A DNA stretch of 64,000 nucleotides, from NCBI GenBank assembly GCA_947176895.1, contig CAMWSK010000003.1, positions 1-64,000 on the forward strand, given 5' to 3'. Positions 10,526 through 18,554 of this stretch are shown here, piece after piece. Every line of letters starts with the position of its first letter. Position 1 is the stretch's first letter. The DNA is from an uncultured Prevotellaceae bacterium. Its GTDB lineage: Bacteria > Bacteroidota > Bacteroidia > Bacteroidales > Bacteroidaceae. The notes below the pieces were generated by a model, which worked only from the letters and a program-made list of their open reading frames with translations, ran no database searches and was not told where the DNA came from. A program made the translations under genes and the position numbers.

Positions 10526-10560
10526 GGGCCGTGTCACAATATCGTGGCACGACCCTTTCT
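10526..10560 (+). terminator. Intrinsic terminator of groESL
   Basis: GGGCCGTGTCAC (10526-10537) pairs with GTGGCACGACCC (10544-10555) around a 6-nt loop, followed by TTTCTT. It sits 36 bp after the groEL stop. Confidence 0.85.
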
Positions 10561-10577
10561 TGACATATAGGCATACG

Positions 10578-11075
10578 ATGAGAATACTTTTTATTTGTCT
10601 TGGCAATATCTGCAGAAGCAGCGCGGCGCAAACAATCATGCAACATTTGGTGGACGAGAAAGGACTGGGCGGAGCCATTGAGTTGGACTCGGCCGGCATC
10701 CTCAGTTATCATCAGGGCGAACCGGCTGACCCGCGCATGAGGGCGCATGCCGCCCGACGTGGTTATAACATCACTCATCTGTCGCGCCCCGTGACGGCTG
10801 ATGACTTCCGCCGTTTCGACTTGATTTTGGGCATGGACGACGGCAATATCGACGACCTCATGGAGCGTTGCCCCGATGTGGAGAACCAACGGAAAATCGG
10901 GCGGATGACGGACTATTGCCGGTTGAAGCAGGCCGACCATGTGCCCGACCCCTACTATGGCGGGGCACAGGGATTCGAGAATGTGCTCGACCTGCTTGAG
11001 GATGCCTGTGCGGGGCTGCTGGAGGAACTGAAGAAAGACCGCGAATTGCTTGCCCGAAAGGGAAGAAATGATTAA
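10578..11075 (+). CDS. Low-molecular-weight protein tyrosine phosphatase
   Basis: A cytoplasmic phosphatase of 165 residues. The P-loop CLGNICRS (Cys7 nucleophile, Arg13) opens the protein, and VPDPYYGG near residue 130 supplies the general-acid Asp and substrate-specificity tyrosines of the class. I chose the ATG at 10578 (MRILFICLGN) over an in-frame ATG 18 bp upstream because LMW-PTPs begin immediately before the P-loop strand and the upstream start falls close to the groESL terminator. The last nine codons and the stop lie within the left 34-bp repeat shared with 13633-13666, so the 3' end marks the insertion point of the R-M cassette. Confidence 0.93.
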   Translation: MRILFICLGNICRSSAAQTIMQHLVDEKGLGGAIELDSAGILSYHQGEPADPRMRAHAARRGYNITHLSRPVTADDFRRFDLILGMDDGNIDDLMERCPDVENQRKIGRMTDYCRLKQADHVPDPYYGGAQGFENVLDLLEDACAGLLEELKKDRELLARKGRND

Positions 11076-11082
11076 CTTTGTT
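11049..11082 (+). repeat. Left 34-bp direct repeat flanking the R-M cassette
   Basis: Identical at all 34 positions to 13633-13666, starting CTTGCCCGAAAGGG and ending ACTTTGTT. It contains the last codons and stop of the phosphatase gene. The bases just outside differ on both sides (G/C before, C/G after), so the repeat is exactly 34 bp. Confidence 0.95.
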
Positions 11083-11107
11083 CTGATGGGTGCCGTTATA
11101 CCCAAAT

Positions 11108-11125
11108 GAATGAAAGAACTCATTC
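11108..11125 (+). promoter_or_regulatory. Short inverted repeat upstream of the R-M genes
   Basis: GAATGA (11108-11113) and TCATTC (11120-11125) form a 6-bp dyad with a 6-bp spacer, 17 bp before the methyltransferase ATG. It could be an operator or a small RNA hairpin controlling R-M expression; there is no C-protein gene in the cassette, so this is tentative. Confidence 0.3.
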
Positions 11126-11141
11126 GTAAGGACAAATCATC

Positions 11142-12881
11142 ATGGATAGCAGTCAGAATCTGATATCTGCTGCAACGCAGCGCAACTGGGGAAAACTTGG
11201 AACGGAAGGTTCGGGCAAGCTTAAAAGCAGAGCCAACAAGACGCGTTCGGAGAAGACCGTTGTACCGGATAATTACATCTGCCAGGATGGCTTGGATGCC
11301 GTTGTGGCGCAGATTTCTTCTGTCGCAGCCTCGGATACCGAGCTCTTTTATGGTTTTTGTCTGCAAAAGCTTAGCCGCTTGGGAGACCGCGAGAATGTTC
11401 GGCGATTCGTTTCCGAGTATGGCGGAAAGGGTTGCGTGGACGTTGTCGTGCCGGACAGCCTGCTGTCTGATACCGGGTGTGACTGGTTGGGGTATTTGTA
11501 TCAACTGAGAGTTCCGGAAGGTCAGCGAAATCTCCGCGGGCAGTATTATACGAACTCAAAGATAGTTGATGATATGCTGGCTCGCGTCACGTTGGGTAAG
11601 GATAAATCTTTCTGTGACCCTTGTTGCGGAACAGGGGCATTCCTGATGAATGTTAAGGCCGATTCGTTGTCTCAATTGTATGGTGCTGACATAGACGAGG
11701 TGGCCGTCATGATTGCGAAGGCAAATCTGATAGCTCTGTACCCGGATGACGCCACATATCCGCAGATTTATTGTGAGGATTATCTGGAGGACTCCCTCTT
11801 CTCGGCGGGAAAATTGTCTGGGAAACGGTTCGACTACATTTACACGAATCCTCCATGGGGAGTATGTAAAACGTATCCATACTCTTCTGATGTGATACTC
11901 TCCGGAGAACGCTCATCGCTCTTCTTCGTCAAGGCTTTCGGGCAATTGAAGGCCGGAGGCAGCTTGAATTTTCTTTTGCCTTCGTCTTTGCTGAAGGTAA
12001 AGGCTCATAGCGACTTCCGTTCGTTCGTCTTAAGAAAGACAAGAATGGAGGAGATTACGCTGTTCAAAGAGCGTTTCAATGGTGTCTTCACGGATTTTTT
12101 CAGTCTTTCCGCTATCAAACATGAACATGAGGAACAGCAACAGTCATATCGTGTAAGAAGTGAAGGAAAAACCTTTACCGTCAACAAGTCGGTGGCGAAA
12201 GGAGATACGGAAATCAGATTGAACGGTTCGGAAGAGCAACAGATATTGGACATAATCGAAGCCCGAGGATACGACACCTTGTGCAACAGTAAATGGGCCT
12301 TGGGCATTGTTACCGGGGATAATAAGAATAAGCTGAAGAAGGAAAAAGAACCAGGTACAGAGGCTATTTATACGGGTAAGGAGATTGGTCATTACTTGTT
12401 GGGAGAGCCCACAAACTTCATCCATTATGATCGAAGTCAACTGCAACAATGTGCCAAGGATGAGTATTACAGATGTCGTGAGAAGTTGGTGTATAAGTTT
12501 ATTTCCAAGAACTTGTGCTTCGCATACGATGATAGTTCAAGTTTGTTTCTTAATAGTGCCAACATCCTGATTCCGCATGTTTCGGGTATGTCTATCAAAA
12601 CCGTATTGGCATTTCTGAATTCTGAACTTTTCTCCTACTATTATGCGAAGAGGTTCACGGACATTAAAGTGCTGAAGGGTAACCTGATGACGCTTCCATT
12701 CCCGAAGCTTACGGAGCAACAGAACGAAGAGATGGCTGAGATGGTTGACCGTGTGCTCAAAGGAGACACCTTATATATAGAAAAGATTAACGATTATGTA
12801 TACGCCTTGTATGGGCTTTCTTCGTTTATGATAAACAGGATAAAACAAGAATTATATGGAAACACTAATTTCTCAGCTTAA
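11142..12881 (+). CDS. Type II R-M N6-adenine DNA methyltransferase with target-recognition domain
   Basis: The 579-residue protein is the modification subunit of an R-M pair. The SAM-binding motif I DPCCGTGAFL lies at 159-168 and the catalytic NPPW at 236-239, a gamma-type N6-adenine methyltransferase of the Eco57I/TaqI group. The second half (about 370-560), with short hydrophobic blocks such as LIPHVSGMS and LKGNLMTLPFP, resembles the TaqI-like specificity domain. No nuclease motif is fused. It overlaps the downstream endonuclease gene by 26 bp. It is more AT-rich and uses less biased codons than groEL or the neighbouring aguB, consistent with recent acquisition; both genes lie between 34-bp direct repeats. 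The recognition sequence is unknown. Confidence 0.9.
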   Translation: MDSSQNLISAATQRNWGKLGTEGSGKLKSRANKTRSEKTVVPDNYICQDGLDAVVAQISSVAASDTELFYGFCLQKLSRLGDRENVRRFVSEYGGKGCVDVVVPDSLLSDTGCDWLGYLYQLRVPEGQRNLRGQYYTNSKIVDDMLARVTLGKDKSFCDPCCGTGAFLMNVKADSLSQLYGADIDEVAVMIAKANLIALYPDDATYPQIYCEDYLEDSLFSAGKLSGKRFDYIYTNPPWGVCKTYPYSSDVILSGERSSLFFVKAFGQLKAGGSLNFLLPSSLLKVKAHSDFRSFVLRKTRMEEITLFKERFNGVFTDFFSLSAIKHEHEEQQQSYRVRSEGKTFTVNKSVAKGDTEIRLNGSEEQQILDIIEARGYDTLCNSKWALGIVTGDNKNKLKKEKEPGTEAIYTGKEIGHYLLGEPTNFIHYDRSQLQQCAKDEYYRCREKLVYKFISKNLCFAYDDSSSLFLNSANILIPHVSGMSIKTVLAFLNSELFSYYYAKRFTDIKVLKGNLMTLPFPKLTEQQNEEMAEMVDRVLKGDTLYIEKINDYVYALYGLSSFMINRIKQELYGNTNFSA

Positions 12882-13575
12882 AGAACGAATCCAGAGGCTT
12901 CCGGAAAAGATGGCTTTAGGACTGTCTGATGAGATTCTGGATAAGTTGTATTCGGTATATCCGTTTAACAGATTCGAGTATGTCGTCTCTCATTTGATTG
13001 CGGAGAAGGCAATCACTTTGGATGAATACCTGAAGGTTCGCAATACTTATCTTAACAGGAATAAATATCTTTACCTATTTGAAATCACTGCACCAAGAAC
13101 TTTTGGGGAAACATGGGCGCAGCGTCATCTTAACGAGATTGTCCCAGAATTGGAACATCCAACGCACGAGACAGATTCTTCATATTCCGGTCAGTATGAT
13201 TTTTGGTATGATGGTATTAAAATTGAGGTCAAGGCCTCAAGGGCAGTGGAAAGGAAAAGTGGAGACCCGTTGATATTGAAAGCTCTTGCAAGTGATAGCA
13301 AAAAGGGGTTCGATATGAACTTCCAGCAAATCAAACCAGCATGTTGTGATGTGTTCGTGTGGATTGGAGTGTGGAGAGATGTTATCAGATACTGGGTTCT
13401 CTCTCGTGATGAGGTTGTGAATGATAAGTTTTTCTCCAAAGGACAGCATCGTGGTAACGAAGGTGAAGGACAGCTATGGATTAAGGAAACTAACATTGAC
13501 CATTTTCGGCAATATGAGGTGAAAGTTAATGAAATATTGAAAAAGATAAAGGAGAAGTATCATGCTCTTAACTGA
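12856..13575 (+). CDS. Type II restriction endonuclease, PD-(D/E)XK type
   Basis: A 239-residue protein directly after, and overlapping by 26 bp, the methyltransferase gene. The stretch around residues 113-128 (QYDFWYDGIKIEVKAS) holds the nuclease core: an acidic residue (Asp115 or Asp119), Glu124 and Lys126 in an E-V-K motif after a hydrophobic strand. This, the small size and the gene order identify it as the cognate restriction enzyme rather than a regulator. I cannot assign the cut site. AT content is high like its partner. The stop at 13575 is 57 bp before the right flanking repeat. Confidence 0.82.
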   Translation: METLISQLKERIQRLPEKMALGLSDEILDKLYSVYPFNRFEYVVSHLIAEKAITLDEYLKVRNTYLNRNKYLYLFEITAPRTFGETWAQRHLNEIVPELEHPTHETDSSYSGQYDFWYDGIKIEVKASRAVERKSGDPLILKALASDSKKGFDMNFQQIKPACCDVFVWIGVWRDVIRYWVLSRDEVVNDKFFSKGQHRGNEGEGQLWIKETNIDHFRQYEVKVNEILKKIKEKYHALN

Positions 13576-13632
13576 TCACGTCCAATGATAATATATAGAA
13601 GGAGAAGAATATATACGAAACCCGCCGGAATC

Positions 13633-13666
13633 CTTGCCCGAAAGGGAAGAAATGATTAACTTTGTT
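13633..13666 (+). repeat. Right 34-bp direct repeat flanking the R-M cassette
   Basis: Exact copy of 11049-11082, offset 2584 bp. Joining the two copies would restore a short spacer between the phosphatase stop and the SecB-like gene at 13707, which is the likely ancestral arrangement. Confidence 0.95.
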
Positions 13667-13706
13667 GGGTAACAAATAAATAACAATAACCAAAAGAAAA
13701 AGAATT

Positions 13707-14156
13707 ATGGCTAATCAACAACAGTCTATCCAAATACAGTTCCGCCTGGCGAACGTGGAGGAAGTGCAGTTCACAACCCTCACCAATGAGTGGCCCGAGG
13801 AGGAAATGCAGGTAAACAACCAGTTGAGTTTTAATGTGGAAACCGACAAACGGACGGTGCATTGCCTGACGGACTTTGAATACAAACTGAACGACATCAC
13901 TCAATTGATTCTGAAGGTGCGCACTACCTTCGAGTTCGCCACCGAAAGCTGGAGTTCGATGTATCAGTTGCAAGGCGACCAGTGGGTGTTGCCCGCAGGT
14001 CTGCTTCACCATCTGGCCGACATCACGTTGGGTGCCGCCCGTGGCATCCTGGCTGTCCGCACCAAGGACGCCGGTTTCAAACCCGTTGTGCTGCCCCTGA
14101 TGAGCGCCGCACAGGTAATCAAGAACAACCTGAGTGTGCCTCGCAAACAAGGATAA
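13707..14156 (+). CDS. SecB-like small protein
   Basis: A 149-residue soluble protein without signal peptide. The first ~100 residues alternate as beta strands (IQIQFRLANVEEVQF, QLSFNVETDKRTVHC, LILKVRTTFEFA) and the end has helix-strand-helix LHHLADITLGAARGILAVRTK then VVLPLMSAAQVI. This order resembles the SecB fold, where a late helix carrying 'ARG' precedes a 'PP-hydrophobic-P' segment. SecB is an export chaperone; a SecB-like role here is inference. It has only a few bp to the downstream aguB, and its upstream partner in the ancestral layout was the phosphatase. Confidence 0.55.
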   Translation: MANQQQSIQIQFRLANVEEVQFTTLTNEWPEEEMQVNNQLSFNVETDKRTVHCLTDFEYKLNDITQLILKVRTTFEFATESWSSMYQLQGDQWVLPAGLLHHLADITLGAARGILAVRTKDAGFKPVVLPLMSAAQVIKNNLSVPRKQG

Positions 14157-14161
14157 GGGAG

Positions 14162-15037
14162 ATGAAGGTAGGCATCATCCAGCAGTCGTGCACGGCTGAC
14201 GTGGAACAGAACAAGGCCAAACTGGCACGCAATATCGCCAAGGTGGCAGCGGACGGGGCCGAGCTTGTGGTGCTACAGGAGTTGCACAACTCGCTCTACT
14301 TTTGTCAGGTGGAGAATGTGGACAACTGCAATCTGGCAGAACCTATCCCCGGTCCAAGCACCGGGTTCTACGGGCGTTTGGCCAAGGAACACGGCATCGT
14401 GTTGGTGACCAGCTTGTTTGAGCGCCGTGCCGCCGGCCTGTATCACAACACGGCTGTGGTGTTTGAGAAGGACGGAAGCATCGCGGGCATCTATCGCAAG
14501 AACCACATTCCCGATGATCCCGCTTATTATGAGAAATTCTATTTCACGCCCGGAGATTTGGGCTTCCATCCCATACAGACCAGCGTGGGCAAGTTGGGCG
14601 TGCAGGTGTGTTGGGACCAGTGGTACCCCGAGGGGGCGCGTCTGATGGCCCTGCAAGGTGCCGAGATTCTGATTTATCCTACGGCCATCGGCTATGAAAG
14701 CAGTGATTCGCCCGAGGAACAGGAGCGTCAGCGCGAGGCGTGGCGCACCGTGCAGCGGGGACATGCCGTGGCTAACGGCTTGCCTGTGGTGGCGGTGAAC
14801 CGCGTGGGACACGAGCCTGACCCCAGCGGGCAGACTAATGGCATTACCTTTTGGGGAAGCAGCTTCGTGGTGGGCGCCCAGGGAGAGTACCTCTATCGTG
14901 CTTCTCAAGACAGGGAAAAAAGCGTGGTGGTGGATGTGGATATGCAACGGTGCGAAAGTGTGCGCCGCTGGTGGCCCTTCCTTCGCGATCGTCGCATCGA
15001 CGAGTTCGGGCCGCTTACCCGCAGGTTCATAGACTAA
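14162..15037 (+). CDS. aguB: N-carbamoylputrescine amidase
   Basis: A nitrilase-superfamily amidase of 291 residues that converts N-carbamoylputrescine to putrescine, CO2 and ammonia. The catalytic triad can be read: Glu in VVLQELHNSLYF, Lys in YRKNHIPDDPAYYEK, and Cys in LGVQVCWDQWYPEGAR. The motif GFHPIQT and the C-terminal RRWWPFLRDRRID are typical of AguB. I chose the ATG at 14162 (MKVGIIQQ). Its partner aguA is encoded convergently: the two stop codons interlock in CTAA at 15034-15037. Confidence 0.95.
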   Translation: MKVGIIQQSCTADVEQNKAKLARNIAKVAADGAELVVLQELHNSLYFCQVENVDNCNLAEPIPGPSTGFYGRLAKEHGIVLVTSLFERRAAGLYHNTAVVFEKDGSIAGIYRKNHIPDDPAYYEKFYFTPGDLGFHPIQTSVGKLGVQVCWDQWYPEGARLMALQGAEILIYPTAIGYESSDSPEEQERQREAWRTVQRGHAVANGLPVVAVNRVGHEPDPSGQTNGITFWGSSFVVGAQGEYLYRASQDREKSVVVDVDMQRCESVRRWWPFLRDRRIDEFGPLTRRFID

Positions 15038-16086
15038 TCCCGGATTTCGGGAAACTGCATCGTGCAACAATGGAGCGATCCGTGTTGCTCGATTAATATA
15101 CGGCAGTCCAGGGGCATAATCTCATGCTCGGGGAAGGCCGTTTTTAATTGGTGGGCGGCCAAGGAGTCCAACTCGGGATGTCCGTAGGTGGGCATCAGCA
15201 CCGCACCGTTTATAATAAGGAAATTGGCGTAGGTGGCCGGCAGACGGCTGCCCTCGGCATCAAACTCGGGATGTGCCATGGGCAGGGGTACCAAGCGATA
15301 AGGTTTGCCGGACAGGGTGCGGAACGAGGCTAACTGCTGTTCCATGAGATGCAGTTCCCGGTAGTGCTCGTCGTTGGGGTCGGTGCATTGCACGTAGGCA
15401 ATGGTGTTGTTGGGGCAGAAGCGTGCGAGTGTGTCGATGTGGCTGTCGGTGTCATCACCGGCCAAATAACCATGATCGAGCCAAAGGATGCGCTTGGCAC
15501 CAAAGTCCCGCATCAGGCGTGCCTCAATTTGTTGCCGGGTGAGGGGCTCGTTGCGATTGGGAGCCAGCAAGCATTCGCTGGTGGTGAGGATGGTTCCCTC
15601 TCCGTCGCTTTCGATGCTTCCTCCCTCTAAGACGAAGTCCAGATGGTTGACGTATTCCCCGTGCAGTCCGATGGAATCGGCCAGCGAACTCATCCTGCGG
15701 CAGATTTGGTTGTCCTGCGAGGCGGCAAACTTCTGTCCCCATCCGTTGAAACGGTAATCCAGGAAGCGGGCTTCTCCTTCCTTATTTAATAAGGTGATAA
15801 AGGCATGGTCGCGTGCCCAAGTGTCGTCGGTGGGAAGCTCAATGATTTGAGTGCGCTTCATTTGTTCGGCAATTAATTCTTTCCCTAACAAATGTTGCAC
15901 TTCATCGGAGTGGGGAGTGACGATAATCAACTTCTCGCGCCCGGTGATGGCCTTGGCCATACGGATGTAGCATCGGGTGGTTTCGTCCAGAATGTCGCGC
16001 CAGTCGGTGTCGGCATGGGGCCATGTCAACTGCACGGCACACTGTTTTGCCCACTCGGCGGGCAGGAAGAATGGTGAGGATTGCAT
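15034..16086 (-). CDS. aguA: Agmatine deiminase
   Basis: AguA hydrolyses agmatine to N-carbamoylputrescine, the step before AguB. The 350-residue product begins FFLPAEWAKQCAVQLTWPH, with TWARDH, DFVLEGGSIESDG and the C-terminal HGSLHCCTMQFPE region carrying the catalytic cysteine, all in the order of the peptidyl-arginine-deiminase-like family. I chose the ATG at 16086 (MQSSPFF); an upstream in-frame ATG would place the start beyond the putative -7 element at 16114-16121. It converges with aguB, so the pair is transcribed from separate promoters. Confidence 0.95.
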   Translation of the reverse strand: MQSSPFFLPAEWAKQCAVQLTWPHADTDWRDILDETTRCYIRMAKAITGREKLIIVTPHSDEVQHLLGKELIAEQMKRTQIIELPTDDTWARDHAFITLLNKEGEARFLDYRFNGWGQKFAASQDNQICRRMSSLADSIGLHGEYVNHLDFVLEGGSIESDGEGTILTTSECLLAPNRNEPLTRQQIEARLMRDFGAKRILWLDHGYLAGDDTDSHIDTLARFCPNNTIAYVQCTDPNDEHYRELHLMEQQLASFRTLSGKPYRLVPLPMAHPEFDAEGSRLPATYANFLIINGAVLMPTYGHPELDSLAAHQLKTAFPEHEIMPLDCRILIEQHGSLHCCTMQFPEIRD

Positions 16087-16113
16087 TGTTCTTTGGTCTT
16101 TATGTTTCAAGTG

Positions 16114-16121
16114 CAAAGATA
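16114..16121 (-). promoter_or_regulatory. Putative -7 box of aguA
   Basis: TATCTTTG on the minus strand matches the TAnnTTTG consensus, 28 bp before the aguA ATG. No clean -33 TTTG lies at the right distance, so this is a partial match. Confidence 0.45.
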
Positions 16122-16138
16122 CGATTTTCTCATTAAAA

Positions 16139-16170
16139 TTTGCTAAAGCGGATGGAATTACGTACTTTTG
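16139..16170 (+). promoter_or_regulatory. Promoter of the Nif3-family gene
   Basis: TTTG (16139-16142), a 20-bp spacer, then TACTTTTG (16163-16170), a full match to the Bacteroidota consensus, 27 bp before the start codon. Confidence 0.65.
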
Positions 16171-16197
16171 CATCAGATATCTACATAGATAGGAAGC

Positions 16198-16956
16198 GTG
16201 AAAATAAAGGAAATAGTATGCGCCCTTGAACGATTCGCGCCTCTGCCCCTGCAGGAAAGCTATGATAATGCCGGCCTGCAGGTCGGATTAACAGAGGTGG
16301 AAGCATCAGGGGCTTTGTTGTGTCTTGACGTAACCGAAGAGGTGATTCAAGAGGCTGTGGATTTGGGTTGTAACATGGTTGTGGCCCACCATCCCCTGCT
16401 GTTTCGCGGAGTGAAGCGCGTGTCAGACACAACACAAGTGGAACGTTGCTTGCGACTGGCTGTCAAGAATGATATTTGTATCTATGCGGCCCACACCAAT
16501 CTGGATAATGCCGAGGATGGCGTGAACTATAAAATGGCTGAAAAGCTGGGTCTGATGGATGTGGTGCCCTTGGAGGGTGGTGGTGTGTTGGGCTATCTGA
16601 TGGCTGAAGAGGACAGTCTGGCCTTCCTGCAACGTGTGAAAGACGTGTTTCGTGTGGAAAGTCTGCAATATAATGAATTGTTGCGTCGCCCGATACAGAG
16701 CGTGGCACTTTGCGGTGGAGCCGGTAGTTTCGCGCTCGATGCCGCCATTGAGCAGGAGGCGGATGCCTTCTTGACGGGCGAGATGGGCTATCATCAGTTT
16801 TTCGGACATGAACAGCAGATACAAATCGGCGTGATGGGGCATTTTCAAAGCGAACAGTTCACTACAGAGATTTTCCAGCAGATTATCGGCGAGTGTGCTC
16901 CCCAGTTGCCCGTGTTTGTGACGGGGATAAACACAAATCCCATTCAATATCTTTGA
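16198..16956 (+). CDS. Nif3-like dinuclear metal-centre protein (YbgI/YqfO family)
   Basis: A 252-residue protein of the Nif3 (GTP cyclohydrolase I type 2 homologue) family. The N-terminal WDNxGL-like motif is SYDNAGLQVG near residue 21, VVAHHPLLF near 62 supplies metal-binding histidines, AAHTNLDNAEDG follows, and GEMGYHQF with a late GHFQSE completes the dinuclear site. Members form hexameric toroids with two metals per subunit; the biological role is not settled. The start is GTG at 16198, placed 27 bp after a good promoter. It is followed after 37 bp by the zinc-ribbon gene, probably in one transcript, an association common in bacteria. Confidence 0.93.
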   Translation: MKIKEIVCALERFAPLPLQESYDNAGLQVGLTEVEASGALLCLDVTEEVIQEAVDLGCNMVVAHHPLLFRGVKRVSDTTQVERCLRLAVKNDICIYAAHTNLDNAEDGVNYKMAEKLGLMDVVPLEGGGVLGYLMAEEDSLAFLQRVKDVFRVESLQYNELLRRPIQSVALCGGAGSFALDAAIEQEADAFLTGEMGYHQFFGHEQQIQIGVMGHFQSEQFTTEIFQQIIGECAPQLPVFVTGINTNPIQYL

Positions 16957-16993
16957 AATATTACTAACCAATAAATATACATTAATAAACTAC

Positions 16994-17812
16994 ATGGCAC
17001 AAGACAACAAGAAAGCAGTAGAGGTTTCGGTTGAGGACAAACTGGCTAATCTGTATAAGTTGCAAACGATGCTCAGCGAGATTGACAAGATCAGAACGCT
17101 GCGTGGCGAGCTTCCCCTGGAAGTTCAGGACCTGGAGGATGAGATTGGTGGTTTGACTACCCGTATCGAGAAGTATCAGGCCGATATTGACGAGCTGCAA
17201 CGCGAAATCAGCAATCGAAAAAATAATATCGCCGGTTATGAGCAGACGATAGCCCGGTATAAGGAACAACTGAATCTGGTGCGTAATAACCGCGAGTATG
17301 ACAGCCTGAACAAGGAGATTGAACTTCAGAGCCTGGATATTGAGTTGAATCAAAAGAAGATTAAGGAGGCTCAGGAACTGATAGCCGCTAAGCAGGAGGA
17401 GATGAAGAGAAGTTCTGCCGAGGTGGCTGAGCGTCGCACTGACCTTGACATCAAGAAGAGCGAGTTGGACGAGATTATTTCCGAGACCAAAGTAGAGGAA
17501 GAGAAGTTGCGCGAGGAAGTGAAGAATCTTGAGACGGAAATTGATCCTCGTTTGTTGGCTGCTTTCAAGCGTATCCGAAAGAACAGCCGCAACGGTTTGG
17601 GCGTGGTATACGTGCAACGTGATGCCTGTGGTGGTTGCTTCAACAAGATTCCTCCTCAGCGTCAGTTGGATATCCGTATGCGTAAGAAGATTATCGTGTG
17701 CGAATACTGCGGCCGTATCATGGTAGACCCCGAGTTGGCCGGTGTGGAAGTGGCCAAGCCCGTAGCCGAGAAGCCCAAGCGTGCCTCAAGCCGTAAGAAG
17801 GCGGAAGCGTAA
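16994..17812 (+). CDS. Coiled-coil protein with C4 zinc ribbon
   Basis: A 272-residue protein made of a long heptad-rich coiled coil (about residues 15-190) followed by a zinc ribbon: CGGCFNKIPPQ and, about 24 residues later, CEYCGRIM. The tail is Lys/Arg/Ala-rich (KPKRASSRKKAEA). This is the 'C4-type zinc ribbon domain' family (CT398/HP0958-like); in Helicobacter the homologue acts with RpoN and flagellar mRNA, but here no flagella are expected, so the role is unknown. It pairs with the Nif3-family gene and ends at a strong hairpin terminator. Confidence 0.88.
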   Translation: MAQDNKKAVEVSVEDKLANLYKLQTMLSEIDKIRTLRGELPLEVQDLEDEIGGLTTRIEKYQADIDELQREISNRKNNIAGYEQTIARYKEQLNLVRNNREYDSLNKEIELQSLDIELNQKKIKEAQELIAAKQEEMKRSSAEVAERRTDLDIKKSELDEIISETKVEEEKLREEVKNLETEIDPRLLAAFKRIRKNSRNGLGVVYVQRDACGGCFNKIPPQRQLDIRMRKKIIVCEYCGRIMVDPELAGVEVAKPVAEKPKRASSRKKAEA

Positions 17813-17829
17813 AAGGCTAACGGATAAGT

Positions 17830-17874
17830 AAAAGAAAAGACGTGATTGATTGTTTCAGTCACGTCTTTTCTTTT
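17830..17874 (+). terminator. Terminator of the Nif3/zinc-ribbon unit
   Basis: AAAAGAAAAGACGTGA (17830-17845) pairs with TCACGTCTTTTCTTTT (17859-17874). The U-rich right arm and A-rich left arm make it usable in both directions, serving the convergent gene ending at 17895 as well. Confidence 0.85.
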
Positions 17875-17894
17875 AGGCTCCTTTTGAGAATTTG

Positions 17895-18356
17895 TTATAA
17901 ATCTGTGTAATCGGGAATCTCGCGTAGAAACTGGTAGGTACCATTATCATAGTCCATCCGGCAACAATAATGGGTTATTCCATTGCTGATAATCAAATAA
18001 TCCACGTGCATCACGATGTTGTAGCGTGAGATTTGGTCAAACACTTTCTGCGTCAAGGTAACATCCGGCGCCTTGAATTCGATAATCATGCGTGGATGCA
18101 GTTGGGTGTTGTAAAGGACACTGTCACATCTGCGCGACATCCCGTTTAAGGTGATGGCCATCTCGTTACACATTAATGCAGCCGGATATCCTTTTTCTGT
18201 GATCAGGTAGTGGATGAAATGTTGGCGCACCCATTCCTCCGGTGTCAGTGCAACATGTTTTTTTCGTAGCACATCGAACACCATGATTCGCCCACGCACT
18301 TTGGAGATGCTGAGTGGAGCGGGAGGAAGATTGAGTACACTCATCGGTGGAATCAT
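17895..18356 (-). CDS. Orphan protein with HsdR N-terminal (HSDR_N_2) nuclease-like domain
   Basis: A 153-residue protein of the group related to the N-terminal domain of type I restriction subunit HsdR. LTPEEWVRQHFIHYLITEKGYP is characteristic, then RRCDSVLYN and MIIEFKAPDV give the D...ExK nuclease-like signature (Asp, Glu, Lys). No helicase, HsdM or HsdS gene is near, so it is not a type I R-M component. Stand-alone members are common in Bacteroidales, with no established function. It converges with the zinc-ribbon gene across a shared terminator. Confidence 0.82.
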   Translation of the reverse strand: MIPPMSVLNLPPAPLSISKVRGRIMVFDVLRKKHVALTPEEWVRQHFIHYLITEKGYPAALMCNEMAITLNGMSRRCDSVLYNTQLHPRMIIEFKAPDVTLTQKVFDQISRYNIVMHVDYLIISNGITHYCCRMDYDNGTYQFLREIPDYTDL

Positions 18357-18382
18357 TGTAGAATATCGCTTTCGGGGTTAGA

Positions 18383-18520
18383 TTAAGTGAGTTTGATAGT
18401 TCGTCTGTTAGATCCGGATGTCTTTGTCGATGCTCTTTTTTGTTCTTGGATAATCTTTTCACATTCATCTCTCCCTCCATAGGAGATTAGATTCTCCAAT
18501 TCCTCGTATTGTTTATTCAT
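18383..18520 (-). CDS. Possible small ORF of 45 residues
   Basis: An open frame from ATG at 18520 (MNKQYEELENLISYGGRDE) to TAA at 18383, charged and predicted helical. I do not recognise it. It sits between the orphan HsdR-N gene and the AT-rich secreted-protein gene, on the same strand. It may be the 5' remnant of a larger gene or simply chance; there is no independent support. Confidence 0.25.
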   Translation of the reverse strand: MNKQYEELENLISYGGRDECEKIIQEQKRASTKTSGSNRRTIKLT

Positions 18521-18554
18521 AGTTATGAATCTTCTGTTCGCTTATATTTTTAGT

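Noticed and set aside
12117..12130. A lone AAACATGAACATG match to the repeat module inside the methyltransferase gene.
   Set aside because: Single, without the 21-22 bp neighbours or arms, and explained by the KHEHEE coding sequence.
11049..13666. The 34-bp repeats as an integrase att site.
   Set aside because: No integrase is inside the cassette, no tRNA is involved, and the repeat lies at a protein-gene end; kept only as direct repeats.
17895..18356. A complete type I restriction system.
   Set aside because: Only the HsdR-N-like domain is present; no helicase, HsdM or HsdS within reach.
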